A DNA stretch of 30,527 nt from Nitrospira sp. UBA2082 (GTDB lineage Bacteria; Nitrospirota; Nitrospiria; Nitrospirales; Nitrospiraceae), in contig DCZO01000012.1 of assembly GCA_002331335.1 (NCBI GenBank), positions 30,532 to 61,058 of the forward strand, given 5' to 3'. A program made the translations under genes and the position numbers. Each line of letters begins with the position of its first letter. Within the stretch, counting starts at the first letter, position 1. Below the pieces are notes generated by a model. That model was not told where the DNA came from and made no database searches. It saw only the letters and a program-made list of their open reading frames with translations. Shown here one piece after another: positions 15,252 through 22,487 of the stretch.

Positions 15252-16213
15252 AACGGTGGATGCGGCTAGCCGTGGCCGTGGGCCTTGCAACGGCTTGGCC
15301 CTGTGCGGTCTCGTGGGCGGGTAACCCGGTCCTGTCTGCCGAGCGGCAACACACGAAGACTGAAGCCACGCTGTTAGGGCTTCAGTTCTATACCCCGCAA
15401 CTCGGTTGGACTGTCGGGTCCGGTGGCGCCATCCTCAAGACCCTCGATGGAGGCAAACACTGGAAGAAAGTGACCAGCGGTACGTCCGTCCTATTGACCA
15501 ATGTTCTTTTTCTCGACGGGAAGCGGGGCTGGGTGATCGGATCGAACGGAACGGTTCGGACCAGTACGGACGCGGGAGAATCGTGGAAGCCGGTAGCCGT
15601 TGGTACGGAAGTGCCGCTGTACGGGATCGCGTTTCCCTCGCCCACTCATGGATGGATCGTGGGCGGCAACGGCATGATCCTGCATACGGCCGACGGGGGG
15701 GAAACCTGGCATGAACAGGCCAGCCACACGAATGCAAGTCTGTATGCGGTGGTGTTCACCTCTGAGGAGCACGGCGTCACGGTGGGCGCGGTCGGCACCG
15801 CACTCGTCACTCGTGATGGAGGCAAGACCTGGGCGACACAGGGCTCCCTCGGCGGGGTGACGCTGTTTGGTCTTGAGTTTTCCGATTCCTTGATCGGATG
15901 GGCCGTCGGCAACGCCGGCGCGCTGTTTCAAACCACCGACGGCGGGCTTCATTGGACGGACCGCACGATACCCTGCCTGCAGACCTGCACCAAACCCACG
16001 GACCTCCTGCGCGTGCGCTTCACCGGTCCCCGAGTCGGCTGGATCGTGGGGGAGCGGGGCATGGTCTATCGGACAGGCGATGGAGGATTTACCTGGCAAG
16101 AAGCCGGCTCGATCGCCGATGTCTCACTCTTCGGCCTCTCATTTCCTGATGCGGGTCATGCGTGGGCAAGCGGGGAACGGGGGACCATCATGCAGCTGAA
16201 GCCGAACCATTGA
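15248..16213 (+). CDS. Ycf48-like seven-repeat beta-propeller protein, exported
   Basis: A 321-residue protein with a signal peptide (MRLAVAVGLATAWPCAVSWA). Seven repeats of about 40 residues follow, each of the form 'L-x-x-V-x-F-x-x-x-x-x-G-W-x-V-G-x-x-G-x-I-x-x-T-x-D-G-G-x-x-W', e.g. GWTVGSGGAILKTLDGG and GWIVGGNGMILHTADGG. The seventh is shorter and ends the chain. This is the Ycf48/HCF136 (BNR-like) fold. In phototrophs Ycf48 assists photosystem II assembly; in non-phototrophs these proteins are usually uncharacterised exported propellers. The start overlaps the upstream stop by ATGA, which excludes the longer frame from 15149. The fold call is firm; the function is unknown. Confidence 0.85.
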   Translation: MKRWMRLAVAVGLATAWPCAVSWAGNPVLSAERQHTKTEATLLGLQFYTPQLGWTVGSGGAILKTLDGGKHWKKVTSGTSVLLTNVLFLDGKRGWVIGSNGTVRTSTDAGESWKPVAVGTEVPLYGIAFPSPTHGWIVGGNGMILHTADGGETWHEQASHTNASLYAVVFTSEEHGVTVGAVGTALVTRDGGKTWATQGSLGGVTLFGLEFSDSLIGWAVGNAGALFQTTDGGLHWTDRTIPCLQTCTKPTDLLRVRFTGPRVGWIVGERGMVYRTGDGGFTWQEAGSIADVSLFGLSFPDAGHAWASGERGTIMQLKPNH

Positions 16214-16230
16214 TAGGGAGAGGGGGACTT

Positions 16231-16259
16231 GTCTGGCCGCCGGAATCTGACGGCCAGAC
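16231..16259. terminator. Hairpin between convergent genes (possible factor-dependent terminator)
   Basis: GTCTGGCCG, 11-nt loop, CGGCCAGAC: a perfect 9-bp stem 18 nt after the propeller gene and before the end of the minus-strand membrane gene. No T-run follows in either direction, so it is not a classical intrinsic terminator, but the position between two convergent genes fits a bidirectional end. Confidence 0.5.
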
Positions 16260-16306
16260 CGATACACTTGGTCGATTGCCAGTGAAACGCAGGGGAGCAA
16301 AATCGC

Positions 16307-16492
16307 TCAGGCTTCAGCCGGGTCTTCTTCGCCTTCCCACAGGACTAACACCACGCCAATCATTGCCCAAGCCGCTGCGATAAGCCACAAGACGCTGAAC
16401 GAAGTATCCGCGGCCAAAAAGACCGGCTCCGAAATCAGTCCTAAGAAAACCAACATGGCTAGCCCGATCCAGTTATACCAACGAAAGCCCAT
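16307..16492 (-). CDS. Small two-helix membrane protein
   Basis: A 61-residue protein starting MGFRWYNWIGLAML. Two hydrophobic helices (IGLAMLVFLGLISEPVFLA and VLWLIAAAWAMIGVVLVLW) are joined by a short polar turn; the tail EGEEDPAEA is acidic. By the positive-inside rule the basic N-terminus is probably cytoplasmic; the acidic tail gives no extra guide. AAGGAGG lies a few bases before the ATG, which decides this start over the longer frame from 16693, whose upstream part is repeat-bearing intergenic DNA. No family recognised. Genes flanking it are unrelated. Confidence 0.6.
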   Translation of the reverse strand: MGFRWYNWIGLAMLVFLGLISEPVFLAADTSFSVLWLIAAAWAMIGVVLVLWEGEEDPAEA

Positions 16493-16618
16493 GGGATTGC
16501 CTCCTTGGTTGACGGTGTTCTTAGCGTCTCTGGCGCCGATTCTAGTCCTTCTTAACCGAAAATGGCTAGATGGGGTAATGCCTAGGTATAACTTCTTTAT
16601 GGGAGGGCTTCGTGCCTC

Positions 16619-16662
16619 GGGATTCTCGTGATCCTGACGCCGCAGCGGGATCCTATTTATGG
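16619..16662. repeat. 44-bp dispersed repeat, copy 1
   Basis: Matches 17680-17723 at about 36 of 44 positions. The shared core is GATCCTGACGCCGCAGCGGG (this copy), which also contains GATCC and GGATC as inverted ends. It lies about 130 bp upstream of the small membrane protein gene (minus strand). See the second copy. Confidence 0.6.
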
Positions 16663-16676
16663 AGGGAACGCTGGGC

Positions 16677-16719
16677 GGGGTTCCCAGCCCCATTGCAGAG
16701 AAAAGGGCTGGGCGAACCC
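16677..16719. terminator. Long imperfect hairpin downstream of the minus-strand hypothetical gene
   Basis: GGGTTCCCAGCCC and GGGCTGGGCGAACCC are complementary apart from a 2-nt bulge and are separated by about 14 nt. It begins about 25 nt beyond the stop of the gene at 16743-17177 (minus) and may end its transcript. No U-rich tail. Confidence 0.45.
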
Positions 16720-16742
16720 TCGTATTTTTTCAGCCCCTGGAG

Positions 16743-17177
16743 TTACCGCGTCGGGCCTGAATAAAAGAGCGCACGCTGGGCTTGGGACAACCACTCGACT
16801 ATGGCTTCAAACCCGACATTGGTCAGGCTTGCTGCCCGGCTTCCCGAGGTCTTCCGATTCGAATAGGTGTAGGCGGCATCCACGATAAGTTGCAGCTCAA
16901 GCAGGTCCTTGTAGGTCACGGTCATCACGAACCCTGACGGTTCGATCTGGTCTCCCTCGAAACACCATGCGAAATGTTCCAGTCGTTCCGGCTGGATCTC
17001 GTACATATCCTGATCGATGTGGTGATGAATCCCTTGCACAAACTCGATGAGCTCACGCATGAACTCATGCCGTTCGGCGCTCACGACGAGCTCTGCCAGT
17101 TGCGGTTCAGGAGACGATGAAGGGGGCCTGGCACTCATGGCAAAGATGTTCTGCCCCCGGCAATCCCCAAAGCACAT
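16743..17177 (-). CDS. Hypothetical protein
   Basis: A 144-residue, probably cytoplasmic protein that I do not recognise. The central part is His- and Glu-rich and likely helical (HEFMRELIEFVQGIHHHID, QPERLEHFAWCFEGDQIE). A segment VTYKDLLELQLIVDAAYTYS follows, and the C-terminus looks helical. GGAG lies 4-5 nt before the ATG at 17177; the next ATG (17138, MSARPPSSS) is an alternative with a weaker ribosome binding site, and the first 13 residues contain two cysteines that may not belong. Codon use and the long open frame support a real gene. The neighbour to the right is a PilZ protein in the same orientation, 105 nt away. Confidence 0.6.
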   Translation of the reverse strand: MCFGDCRGQNIFAMSARPPSSSPEPQLAELVVSAERHEFMRELIEFVQGIHHHIDQDMYEIQPERLEHFAWCFEGDQIEPSGFVMTVTYKDLLELQLIVDAAYTYSNRKTSGSRAASLTNVGFEAIVEWLSQAQRALFYSGPTR

Positions 17178-17239
17178 CGACTCCAGGAAGCAGCAGGGAA
17201 CCTACAGGGTGTCGTGCGCAGTGTCAATTCAATGAAGAT

Positions 17240-17263
17240 AGGCGGAATGTCCCCGATTCGCCT
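17240..17263. terminator. Short hairpin downstream of the PilZ gene
   Basis: AGGCGGAAT, GTCCCCG loop, ATTCGCCT with one bulged base. It starts about 19 nt after the PilZ stop on the minus strand. The loop carries TGTCCCC/GGGGACA, a string that recurs near the dispersed repeats of this region. Confidence 0.4.
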
Positions 17264-17281
17264 GACAGAATATCACGCCTC

Positions 17282-17665
17282 CTACGTGTTGAAGGCAGCC
17301 AAGTCTATCTGGTTGGGTCGGTTGGAGTGAGTCGATAGGTATTGGATGAGTGCATGACGCAGGATGCGATTGAGGCGTTGCCGAGCCTCCGGTGGCAGGT
17401 GCTGAAACTCCACGCCAAACTGACCGTCCTCCGCCCATTTGATCCTGCCGCCCTCAATGGGCAGCGCCTGCCTCTGATCCGGAAGGAGGAGGCTCACACG
17501 CACCTCTGCACCCACGAGCGGGGTGTGAGCACAGAGAACCGAGCATCCGTTAAACGAGAGGTTGGTGAGGTAGCCCTCTCCCACACGGGATGGCCACCCG
17601 AAAATGAGCGGGTATTGCATCGGGTACCGCAGATAGATCCGTTGATAGGGCAGATCTGCCATCAT
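17282..17665 (-). CDS. PilZ domain protein (probable c-di-GMP binder)
   Basis: A 127-residue single-domain PilZ protein. The two c-di-GMP-binding signatures are present: RxxxR as R9-I-Y-L-R13 and (D/N)xSxxG as N35-L-S-F-N-G40. A strand ending in GVEFQHLP closes the barrel. A C-terminal helix with RQRLNRILRHALIQYL follows. Such stand-alone PilZ proteins act as c-di-GMP effectors controlling motility, polysaccharide or regulators; no partner is encoded next to it. The start is either of two adjacent ATGs (17665, 17662); the ribosome binding site is weak. Confidence 0.85.
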   Translation of the reverse strand: MMADLPYQRIYLRYPMQYPLIFGWPSRVGEGYLTNLSFNGCSVLCAHTPLVGAEVRVSLLLPDQRQALPIEGGRIKWAEDGQFGVEFQHLPPEARQRLNRILRHALIQYLSTHSNRPNQIDLAAFNT

Positions 17666-17679
17666 ACGCTCTGTGTCAT

Positions 17680-17723
17680 GGGATTCTAATGATCCTGACG
17701 CCGGAGCGGTATCCTACCTTTGG
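17680..17723. repeat. 44-bp dispersed repeat, copy 2
   Basis: Matches 16619-16662 with about eight substitutions and no gaps. It begins 14 bp upstream of the PilZ start codon, so it may form part of that gene's promoter or 5' leader. Conserved core GATCCTGACGCCGGAGCGG. Confidence 0.6.
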
Positions 17724-17791
17724 TGGTAAGACCGGAGCGGGACTTTGCGCTCCGTGGGAGCGAGCAGCCACCGATGGATCAGCACGAGTGA

Positions 17792-17820
17792 CCGGGGTGG
17801 GGCGGTGGCCGGGGGCAAGG
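17792..17820 (+). repeat. G-rich dispersed repeat, diverged copy A
   Basis: GGGGTGGGGCGGTGGCCGGG followed by GGCAAGGGTTCCT. It resembles the other copies and shares the trailing GGTTCCT with copies B and F. Weakest-matching member together with J. Confidence 0.4.
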
Positions 17821-17880
17821 GTTCCTGAGCCTTTGCCTTTCTTCGGGTCTTTCTAAATACAATCAAAGGGTTGCTCGACC

Positions 17881-17889
17881 TGCTATATT
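17881..17889 (+). promoter_or_regulatory. Candidate extended -10 of the small lipoprotein gene
   Basis: TGCTATATT: TGn plus TATATT, 30 nt before the ATG at 17919. No clear -35 box, as is common for extended -10 promoters. Confidence 0.4.
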
Positions 17890-17918
17890 TCCTCAGAGTT
17901 TCATCCAAGGAGGCTGCT

Positions 17919-18317
17919 ATGACGTTCGATCTTCAGAAGAGGAAATTGTCGTGGGTGCTTGTGGTCTGCATGACGTTGGGAATGACGGCCGGTTGCGCGA
18001 ATGAAATGGCGCTGCTTCGACCGGGGTTGGTGAAGACGTTTACGGTCCAGAATGCCGATTACGATATGGCATTCACCTCGGCAGTGCAAACCGCGAAAGA
18101 CCTTCGATTCAAGATTGGATACGAAGATAAATCTAAAGGCAGGTTCACGTCGGATCGGGGACTGGGGTACGGCGAGTCCTCGTATCTCTGGGTCGAAGTC
18201 AAGAAGGTTCCCACGGGGACTGTGTCGATCACGTTAGATGTGAAGTCGAGCAAAGGGAGTGACACGATCATCAGCGAATTCATGACGGCCTATAACCGGC
18301 ATGTAAAGACCCTCTAA
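17919..18317 (+). CDS. Small lipoprotein, hypothetical
   Basis: A 132-residue protein. Basic N-terminus, hydrophobic stretch WVLVVCMTLGMTAGC with lipobox TAGC, so it is probably a lipid-anchored envelope protein. The remaining 100 residues look like a small alpha/beta domain (YDMAFTSAVQTAKDLRFKIG, then strands YLWVEVKKVP and TVSITLDVKS). No named family recognised. AAGGAGG is 6 nt before the ATG at 17919; the longer frame from 17871 has no such site. It stands alone, with an extended -10 candidate upstream. Confidence 0.75.
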   Translation: MTFDLQKRKLSWVLVVCMTLGMTAGCANEMALLRPGLVKTFTVQNADYDMAFTSAVQTAKDLRFKIGYEDKSKGRFTSDRGLGYGESSYLWVEVKKVPTGTVSITLDVKSSKGSDTIISEFMTAYNRHVKTL

Positions 18318-18417
18318 CCCGATCAACCCATCAGAAACGCATGCCTCGGACAGTCTGCCTCCTGAGATCGTCCGGGGCCCGTTTCCCCGCAGTCTTCCAT
18401 TCCATATCCTCCTCGGT

Positions 18418-18471
18418 TCAGACGGTCGAAATCCCGGTTGCGACAGTCATGCCAGCGAGGATGCATGCCTG
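18418..18471 (-). pseudogene. 3'-end remnant of a paralogue of the gene at 20931-21434
   Basis: On the minus strand this reads ACILAGMTVATGISTV and a stop. The intact gene at 20931-21434 ends ACINVATGIPTV and a stop. Nucleotide similarity continues past both stops (TCAGACGGT, CGGTTGCGACA and GAAACGGG in both). No start codon or longer matching frame is found upstream, so only the tail end of a gene copy seems to be left. Confidence 0.5.
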
Positions 18472-18569
18472 GTCCGATCGCAAGAGACGCAGAAACTGGC
18501 CTCTGAACCGATTCCAGGGTATCGTAGGATGAAGCACGTTAGGTTTCTGACCTGACAAGGAATGTCGAA

Positions 18570-19547
18570 ATGAAAACGGCAGAGCTGTACGACAAAGAGC
18601 GATCCGCTGCCTTTTATGAAGAGCGGTACTCGCACGGATCGAGCTACATGGACGAGTGGCCGATCGACAAGAAGCGGCGCATTGTGAATGTGATACGGGA
18701 GCTTGGGCTCCCGACCGAGGGGGAAGCGGTTGATTTTGGATGTGGACACGGCGTTGTCACGGACGTGCTTCGGCACGCGCTTCCGCCGGCGTGGAAGGTC
18801 TATGGGGTCGATGTCAGTGAGACGGCGATCGGGCGTGCGCGGGCACGCTATCCAGATTGCACGTTCGTGGTTGCCGACGATCGTAAGTTGATCGACAAAC
18901 GGTTCGATTTTATCTTTACTCACCATGTGCTGGAACACGTCTATGACGTGTCTCTTGTGCTCGATGAGATCGTCCAGCTGGCAACACAGCACGGCACGAT
19001 GCTGCATATTCTGCCCTGCGGTAATGCAGGCAGCTTGGAGCATCAGATTTGTCTCTTGCGGAAGGATGGAATCGACCTGAGGCTGGGGAATCGGTTCTTT
19101 TTCGAGGACGAGGGGCACGTGCGACGTCTGACGTCTGCGCAATTATGTCGGTTGTGCCGCGAGCGCGGGTTTGTGCTGGCAGACGAACGCTACGGCGGTC
19201 AGTACTACGGCGCCATTGAGTGGATCACACGGGCCGGGCCTCAATTCATCGAGCTGCTGACGGACACGGCTCAGGCTGTCGGCGCGGAGGAAAAGGCACA
19301 ACTGAAGGCCATTCGATCGAGACTCATGATGTATTGGCAGTTGAGGCGTGTTGCGTTTGGACTGGAAAGTCGGCTGGCCCTAACACCGAAGTCATGGCGC
19401 AACTATGTCGCGATGATGCTCCTGGCCCCGCTGTATCCCGGCTCCAAACTGATCGATCTATACCTGCGCCGCCGGACGATTACCGAATGGGGCGAGCGAC
19501 AAAGAGAGCCGAACGGCAGCGAAATGTACCTCTATTTCACACGATGA
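18570..19547 (+). CDS. Class I SAM-dependent methyltransferase
   Basis: A 325-residue protein. The Rossmann methyltransferase core is at residues about 45-170: motif I VDFGCGHGVV, the acidic end of strand 2 in VYGVDVSETAIGRARARY, and post-motif FDFIFTHHVLEHV. The C-terminal 150 residues are rich in Arg and aromatic residues and contain a hydrophobic segment (YVAMMLLAPLYPGSKLI), which may touch the membrane. The substrate cannot be told; methyltransferases of this layout often modify lipids, sugars or small metabolites. AAGGA lies 8 nt before the ATG. It stands between the remnant at 18.4 kb and a convergent LysE-type exporter gene. Confidence 0.82.
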   Translation: MKTAELYDKERSAAFYEERYSHGSSYMDEWPIDKKRRIVNVIRELGLPTEGEAVDFGCGHGVVTDVLRHALPPAWKVYGVDVSETAIGRARARYPDCTFVVADDRKLIDKRFDFIFTHHVLEHVYDVSLVLDEIVQLATQHGTMLHILPCGNAGSLEHQICLLRKDGIDLRLGNRFFFEDEGHVRRLTSAQLCRLCRERGFVLADERYGGQYYGAIEWITRAGPQFIELLTDTAQAVGAEEKAQLKAIRSRLMMYWQLRRVAFGLESRLALTPKSWRNYVAMMLLAPLYPGSKLIDLYLRRRTITEWGERQREPNGSEMYLYFTR

Positions 19548-19606
19548 CTGACACCGCTTGCTGGCCTCGCATAAACGGGCGGACTCGTTCTCCTGACGAA
19601 GCGGCG

Positions 19607-20212
19607 TCAGACCCTTCCATAATAGGCGGAGACGACGAGCATGATGGCGAATCCGCCGAGCAGGCAGGCCTCGCTGCGATACACCCACTGCAACCGCAAC
19701 TGGTCTGCAGCCCGTGAGTGGAGCCAGGCGCCGGCAGCGATCCACCCGCCGGCCACGCAAGCGCAGATGGCGGCAAACCCGGCTAAATAGGGGAGCAGGT
19801 CGCTGAATCCTGTGGTGGGTGGGGGAAAGATGCCAAACGCAAAGATGAGGTTTTTGGGGTTCATCAAGGTGGTCAGAAAGACCCGGCGGACGGTGATCGG
19901 ATGAGCGGCCGGCGCGGCTGGTCCTCCCGATTGCCAGAGTTTCACGGCGACATACACCAGCGCGATGCTGCAGGCCACGCGGAGCAGTTGGGGCGTGGTT
20001 GGATACGCGCTGATGACCGGTTTCAGTGCCGACATGAGCACGGAGAGGGAGATGAGATAGGCTCCGACTTCAGCGACAATCAGTTTCAGGCTCGCCTGAA
20101 ACCCGCGGGAGACCCCCGACACAAAGAGCAGGGAGTTCGTCGGACCTGGAATGGCCAGCACCGTGAGGACTTCAACAACGAAGAGAGTGACCTGTGTACC
20201 GTCAGCGAGCAT
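19607..20212 (-). CDS. LysE/RhtB family exporter
   Basis: A 201-residue inner-membrane protein with about six hydrophobic helices. The N-terminal IPGPTNSLLFVSGVSRG matches the LysE/RhtB signature (PGPxxxxxxxxxxxxG), and TLMNPKNLIFAFGIFPP is the second conserved block. The family exports amino acids or related small molecules; the substrate is not predictable here. AAGGAG lies 4 nt before the ATG. It converges with the methyltransferase gene (59-nt gap). Confidence 0.85.
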   Translation of the reverse strand: MLADGTQVTLFVVEVLTVLAIPGPTNSLLFVSGVSRGFQASLKLIVAEVGAYLISLSVLMSALKPVISAYPTTPQLLRVACSIALVYVAVKLWQSGGPAAPAAHPITVRRVFLTTLMNPKNLIFAFGIFPPPTTGFSDLLPYLAGFAAICACVAGGWIAAGAWLHSRAADQLRLQWVYRSEACLLGGFAIMLVVSAYYGRV

Positions 20213-20432
20213 GTGCTCCTTCGTAGACGATGCCGCGCCTTCGAGTCAACAGGACACTGCGGTGTGGGTGGACGGTCTGTTTCAGCTCCACGATCAACGA
20301 AGGACTATGGATGAATCACGCTTCAATGGGGGCCGGTGGCGCGGCGGCTGCTCGGGGGGGCGGATAGTAAGAGCTGAACCATATTCCGGTCTATTGGTTC
20401 CGCTTGTCTGGTCGACTCGCTTCTGCGCCTCA

Positions 20433-20639
20433 CTAGTGAGCCGCGACGTAATTGATGGTAAACGTCCCCACGCCTCTCGTGATCTTCACCAGGCCTCGCC
20501 GACTCAAGCGGGACACTTCGAGATACAATTCGTTCCAACTGAACTCCGGATAACAAGTGACCAAGGCTTCGAAGTCACATTCAGGAGAATTTTGGAGAAA
20601 AGTGAGGATGCGCTCAGTGATGGGCGTTAGCTGAGTCAT
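20433..20639 (-). CDS. Small winged-helix-like protein
   Basis: A 68-residue protein, MTQLTPITERILTFLQNSPE..., with helices around RILTFLQ, FEALVTCYP and WNELYLEVSRLSRRGLV. A short 'wing' (VKITRGVGTFTINYV) follows. This pattern is that of a minimal winged helix-turn-helix DNA-binding protein without extra domains. GGAAGGG precedes the ATG at 20639; a frame from 20768 is longer but has unlikely composition upstream. It could regulate a neighbour, but no operator was identified. Confidence 0.6.
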   Translation of the reverse strand: MTQLTPITERILTFLQNSPECDFEALVTCYPEFSWNELYLEVSRLSRRGLVKITRGVGTFTINYVAAH

Positions 20640-20930
20640 GAATGCCCTTCCGGCCGGTAGCGATCGGCCTGTTGTCGGGGAGGTTGGGTGAAGAGATCTC
20701 CATTCTACAGGAAGTGGACGAAAACAACAGGGTACAAGGCTACGTGGAGTACCGGGAGATGGGAACATGATGATAGGGGTGGGGAATCAGTGCGCACCCT
20801 CTGTGCTGTTTCTCTGTGCCAAGATTAGATCGGCGTCTCGATGCCTATGCCCAGCGTTGGTCAAGTGGTCGAATGTTACAGAAGGGATATCGGCGCCGTG
20901 TCGTCTTGTCCCCGTTTCGTTCCCCTCGCT

Positions 20931-21434
20931 TCAGACGGTAGGAATTCCGGTTGCGACATTAATGCAGGCCAGTTTGCCACGGAGGAATACCTTTGCCCCA
21001 GGGGGCGGCGTTCCGGTCTGAGCATAGCCAAACAGCGCCCCCTGCACGTCACTAATTGTGAAATTTTCGATGAGGAACTTTTGCAGGTCGATCGATGTAG
21101 GTAGGGCGGTGTTCGTGATGACTCCGGTCGGCCCTCGGAAGAGGACACCAACATGCAGACCAAAGGGAGATTCACCATACACCTTAATTGACGGATCTTG
21201 GGGATCCGTCGAGATCTGGATACTCAGATTAAAAGGGGCGAGCCTTGTGTACGGTACGCCAACAGCGAAAGAGAGTAGTGGGTATGTCGCTGACGTTGGC
21301 GTTGTTTCCGTGGGTTTTTGGAGGGGGGCAAAGGCGAAATGCCCAGAGAAAAAGTCACCCACGGCTATGCCATTTGCTCCGACAAGCGTGGCACCGAGAT
21401 CTCCAGAAAAATGGAACGATCGTATATTCGACAT
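20931..21434 (-). CDS. Hypothetical protein, probable beta-sandwich
   Basis: A 167-residue protein of unknown family, MSNIRSFHFSGDLGATLVG.... It is rich in Thr, Pro and Gly with predicted strands, and has phrases such as VGDFFSGHFAFAP and PFNLSIQIST typical of beta-sandwich domains. No signal peptide or membrane segment is visible. AAGGGA precedes the ATG. The coding sequence is noticeably more AT-rich than the surrounding genes, which may point to acquisition. A remnant matching its 3' end lies at 18418-18471, so a related gene was once present nearby. Confidence 0.6.
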   Translation of the reverse strand: MSNIRSFHFSGDLGATLVGANGIAVGDFFSGHFAFAPLQKPTETTPTSATYPLLSFAVGVPYTRLAPFNLSIQISTDPQDPSIKVYGESPFGLHVGVLFRGPTGVITNTALPTSIDLQKFLIENFTISDVQGALFGYAQTGTPPPGAKVFLRGKLACINVATGIPTV

Positions 21435-21821
21435 CGATGATCCCTTGGTTTATGACAGTGAGATGTTCGCAATACTTATCGTAGGCGATCTTACCGTATT
21501 CTGGTCAAGATATCTACCACCCTGCAGACAATATCGGGAAATTGGGGGAGGGGAGATTCAGAGACGGTCTATCTAAGCGCGGGTCTGTCGGGTCTCTCTC
21601 GTTACCGAGCCGAACAACCGGGACAGACCAAAGAAACCAGGTGAACCAGATTCCGATCCCCACCATGTGTCACGACAAGGTTTTTATATTTCCCCTTTCA
21701 CGGTGGTAACACTGCGGCCGGAGGGCGTGACGGCTGCGGGGAGAGGTTCCTGGCGCCTGCGGCTCCTCCATAAATTGTGAATGCGCTTGCAGGGAGAGGC
21801 ATTTGGTGGCACAGGTAGACT
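21435..21821. other. Gene-free stretch upstream of the coiled-coil lipoprotein gene
   Basis: About 390 bp between two divergent genes. It holds repeat copy B (21716-21745). Apart from AT-rich TTTTTATATT at 21681-21690, which might serve as a -10 region, I see no further structure. Frames here lack good starts and look like noise. Confidence 0.4.
21716..21745 (+). repeat. G-rich dispersed repeat, copy B
   Basis: GGCCGGAGGGCGTGACGGCT followed by GCGGGGAGAG. The first 14 bases are identical to copy H. Followed by GGTTCCT as in copies A and F. Confidence 0.7.
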
Positions 21822-22109
21822 ATGGAGCTGTCGAGCAACAACCTCTGGAAGCTCGTAGGACGGGGGCTGATTCTGACCGCGGTACTCAGCGCGTGCGGAA
21901 CGGCGCCTACTCCCATGGCGACACAACACACCGCGCCGCCTCCAGGCGAATCGGAGTTAGTGAAGTCGCTTCAGAAACAATTACGGGAACGCGATAAGCG
22001 CATCGAAGAGCTCGAGTTCCAACTGGAAACCTTAAAGCTCATCGATCAGGACTTCGACAAGAGAAAAAAGCCCCTCCGCCCGCCCGCGACCCTGACCCCC
22101 ATCGAGTAA
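21822..22109 (+). CDS. Small coiled-coil lipoprotein
   Basis: A 95-residue protein. Signal sequence with lipobox LSAC (LILTAVLSACGTAP), a Thr/Pro spacer, then a heptad-type coiled coil (LVKSLQKQLRERDKRIEELE, continuing FQLETLKLIDQDFDKR) and a basic Pro-rich end. It resembles small envelope lipoproteins in layout, but no family is assigned. An AGGTAG a few bases before the ATG is a modest ribosome binding site. The last part of this gene plus 130 bp beyond its stop is duplicated at 23773-24000, where the coiled coil is shortened by 14 residues. Confidence 0.7.
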   Translation: MELSSNNLWKLVGRGLILTAVLSACGTAPTPMATQHTAPPPGESELVKSLQKQLRERDKRIEELEFQLETLKLIDQDFDKRKKPLRPPATLTPIE

Positions 22110-22240
22110 TTACCGGCGGCGATCCTCCTGCCATCTGACAAGACCGTGACAAACGCTCAGGAAACGGCGGGACGGCGGCGGGCGGGCGTCGAAGATCGAG
22201 GTCTTACTCACTGGGAAATTCAAAATGTCCCCGTTTTTCT
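21978..22240 (+). repeat. Segmental duplication, source-like copy (lipoprotein 3' end plus downstream repeat)
   Basis: Shares with 23773-24000 the string CGGGAACGCGATAAGCGCAT inside the gene, then CCATCTGACA, CGCTCAGGAAACGGC, GTCGAAGATCGAG and the tail block. The match runs continuously apart from a 42-nt gap and small differences. Confidence 0.8.
22165..22240 (+). repeat. G-rich dispersed repeat, copy C with downstream tail block
   Basis: Core GGCGGGACGGCGGCGGGCGG, then GTCGAAGATCGAG, then the tail block GGAAATTCAAAATGTCCCCG ending in a T/C-rich run. The tail is nearly identical to that of copy G and similar to that of copy D. Confidence 0.65.
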
Positions 22241-22383
22241 CTCACATGCCGCCACCGGTTCACAACATCCACATCATTCAGGCGAACACGTCGAGTAAAA
22301 GAGCGGTGGGCTCCCTGTCGCTCAAGCTCGCACACTTGAATTCATCCGTGAGGCTGTTACTCTCACGGTCACGGTCTGCTCAT

Positions 22384-22415
22384 TTGACATTTGCTGGATC
22401 AATCACAAATATAGG
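22384..22415 (+). promoter_or_regulatory. Candidate promoter of the tpm gene
   Basis: A perfect TTGACA (22384-22389) is followed by AATATAGG, giving TATAGG at 20 nt or AATATA at 18 nt spacing. It lies about 75-100 nt before the start at 22488. The -10 box is imperfect. Confidence 0.4.
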
Positions 22416-22487
22416 ACGCGAGCGTATTGTCTGTCGGTGTGTCTGATGTCGATCGGTGCTCGATCGTTCTATGCAAGGGGAATGAAT

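Noticed and set aside
18447..19142. 231-residue minus-strand frame over the methyltransferase gene
   Set aside because: Antisense to a clear SAM-methyltransferase; no motif of its own.
20151..20630. 159-residue plus-strand frame over the LysE start and the winged-helix gene
   Set aside because: Crosses two genes with better composition and ribosome binding sites on the other strand.
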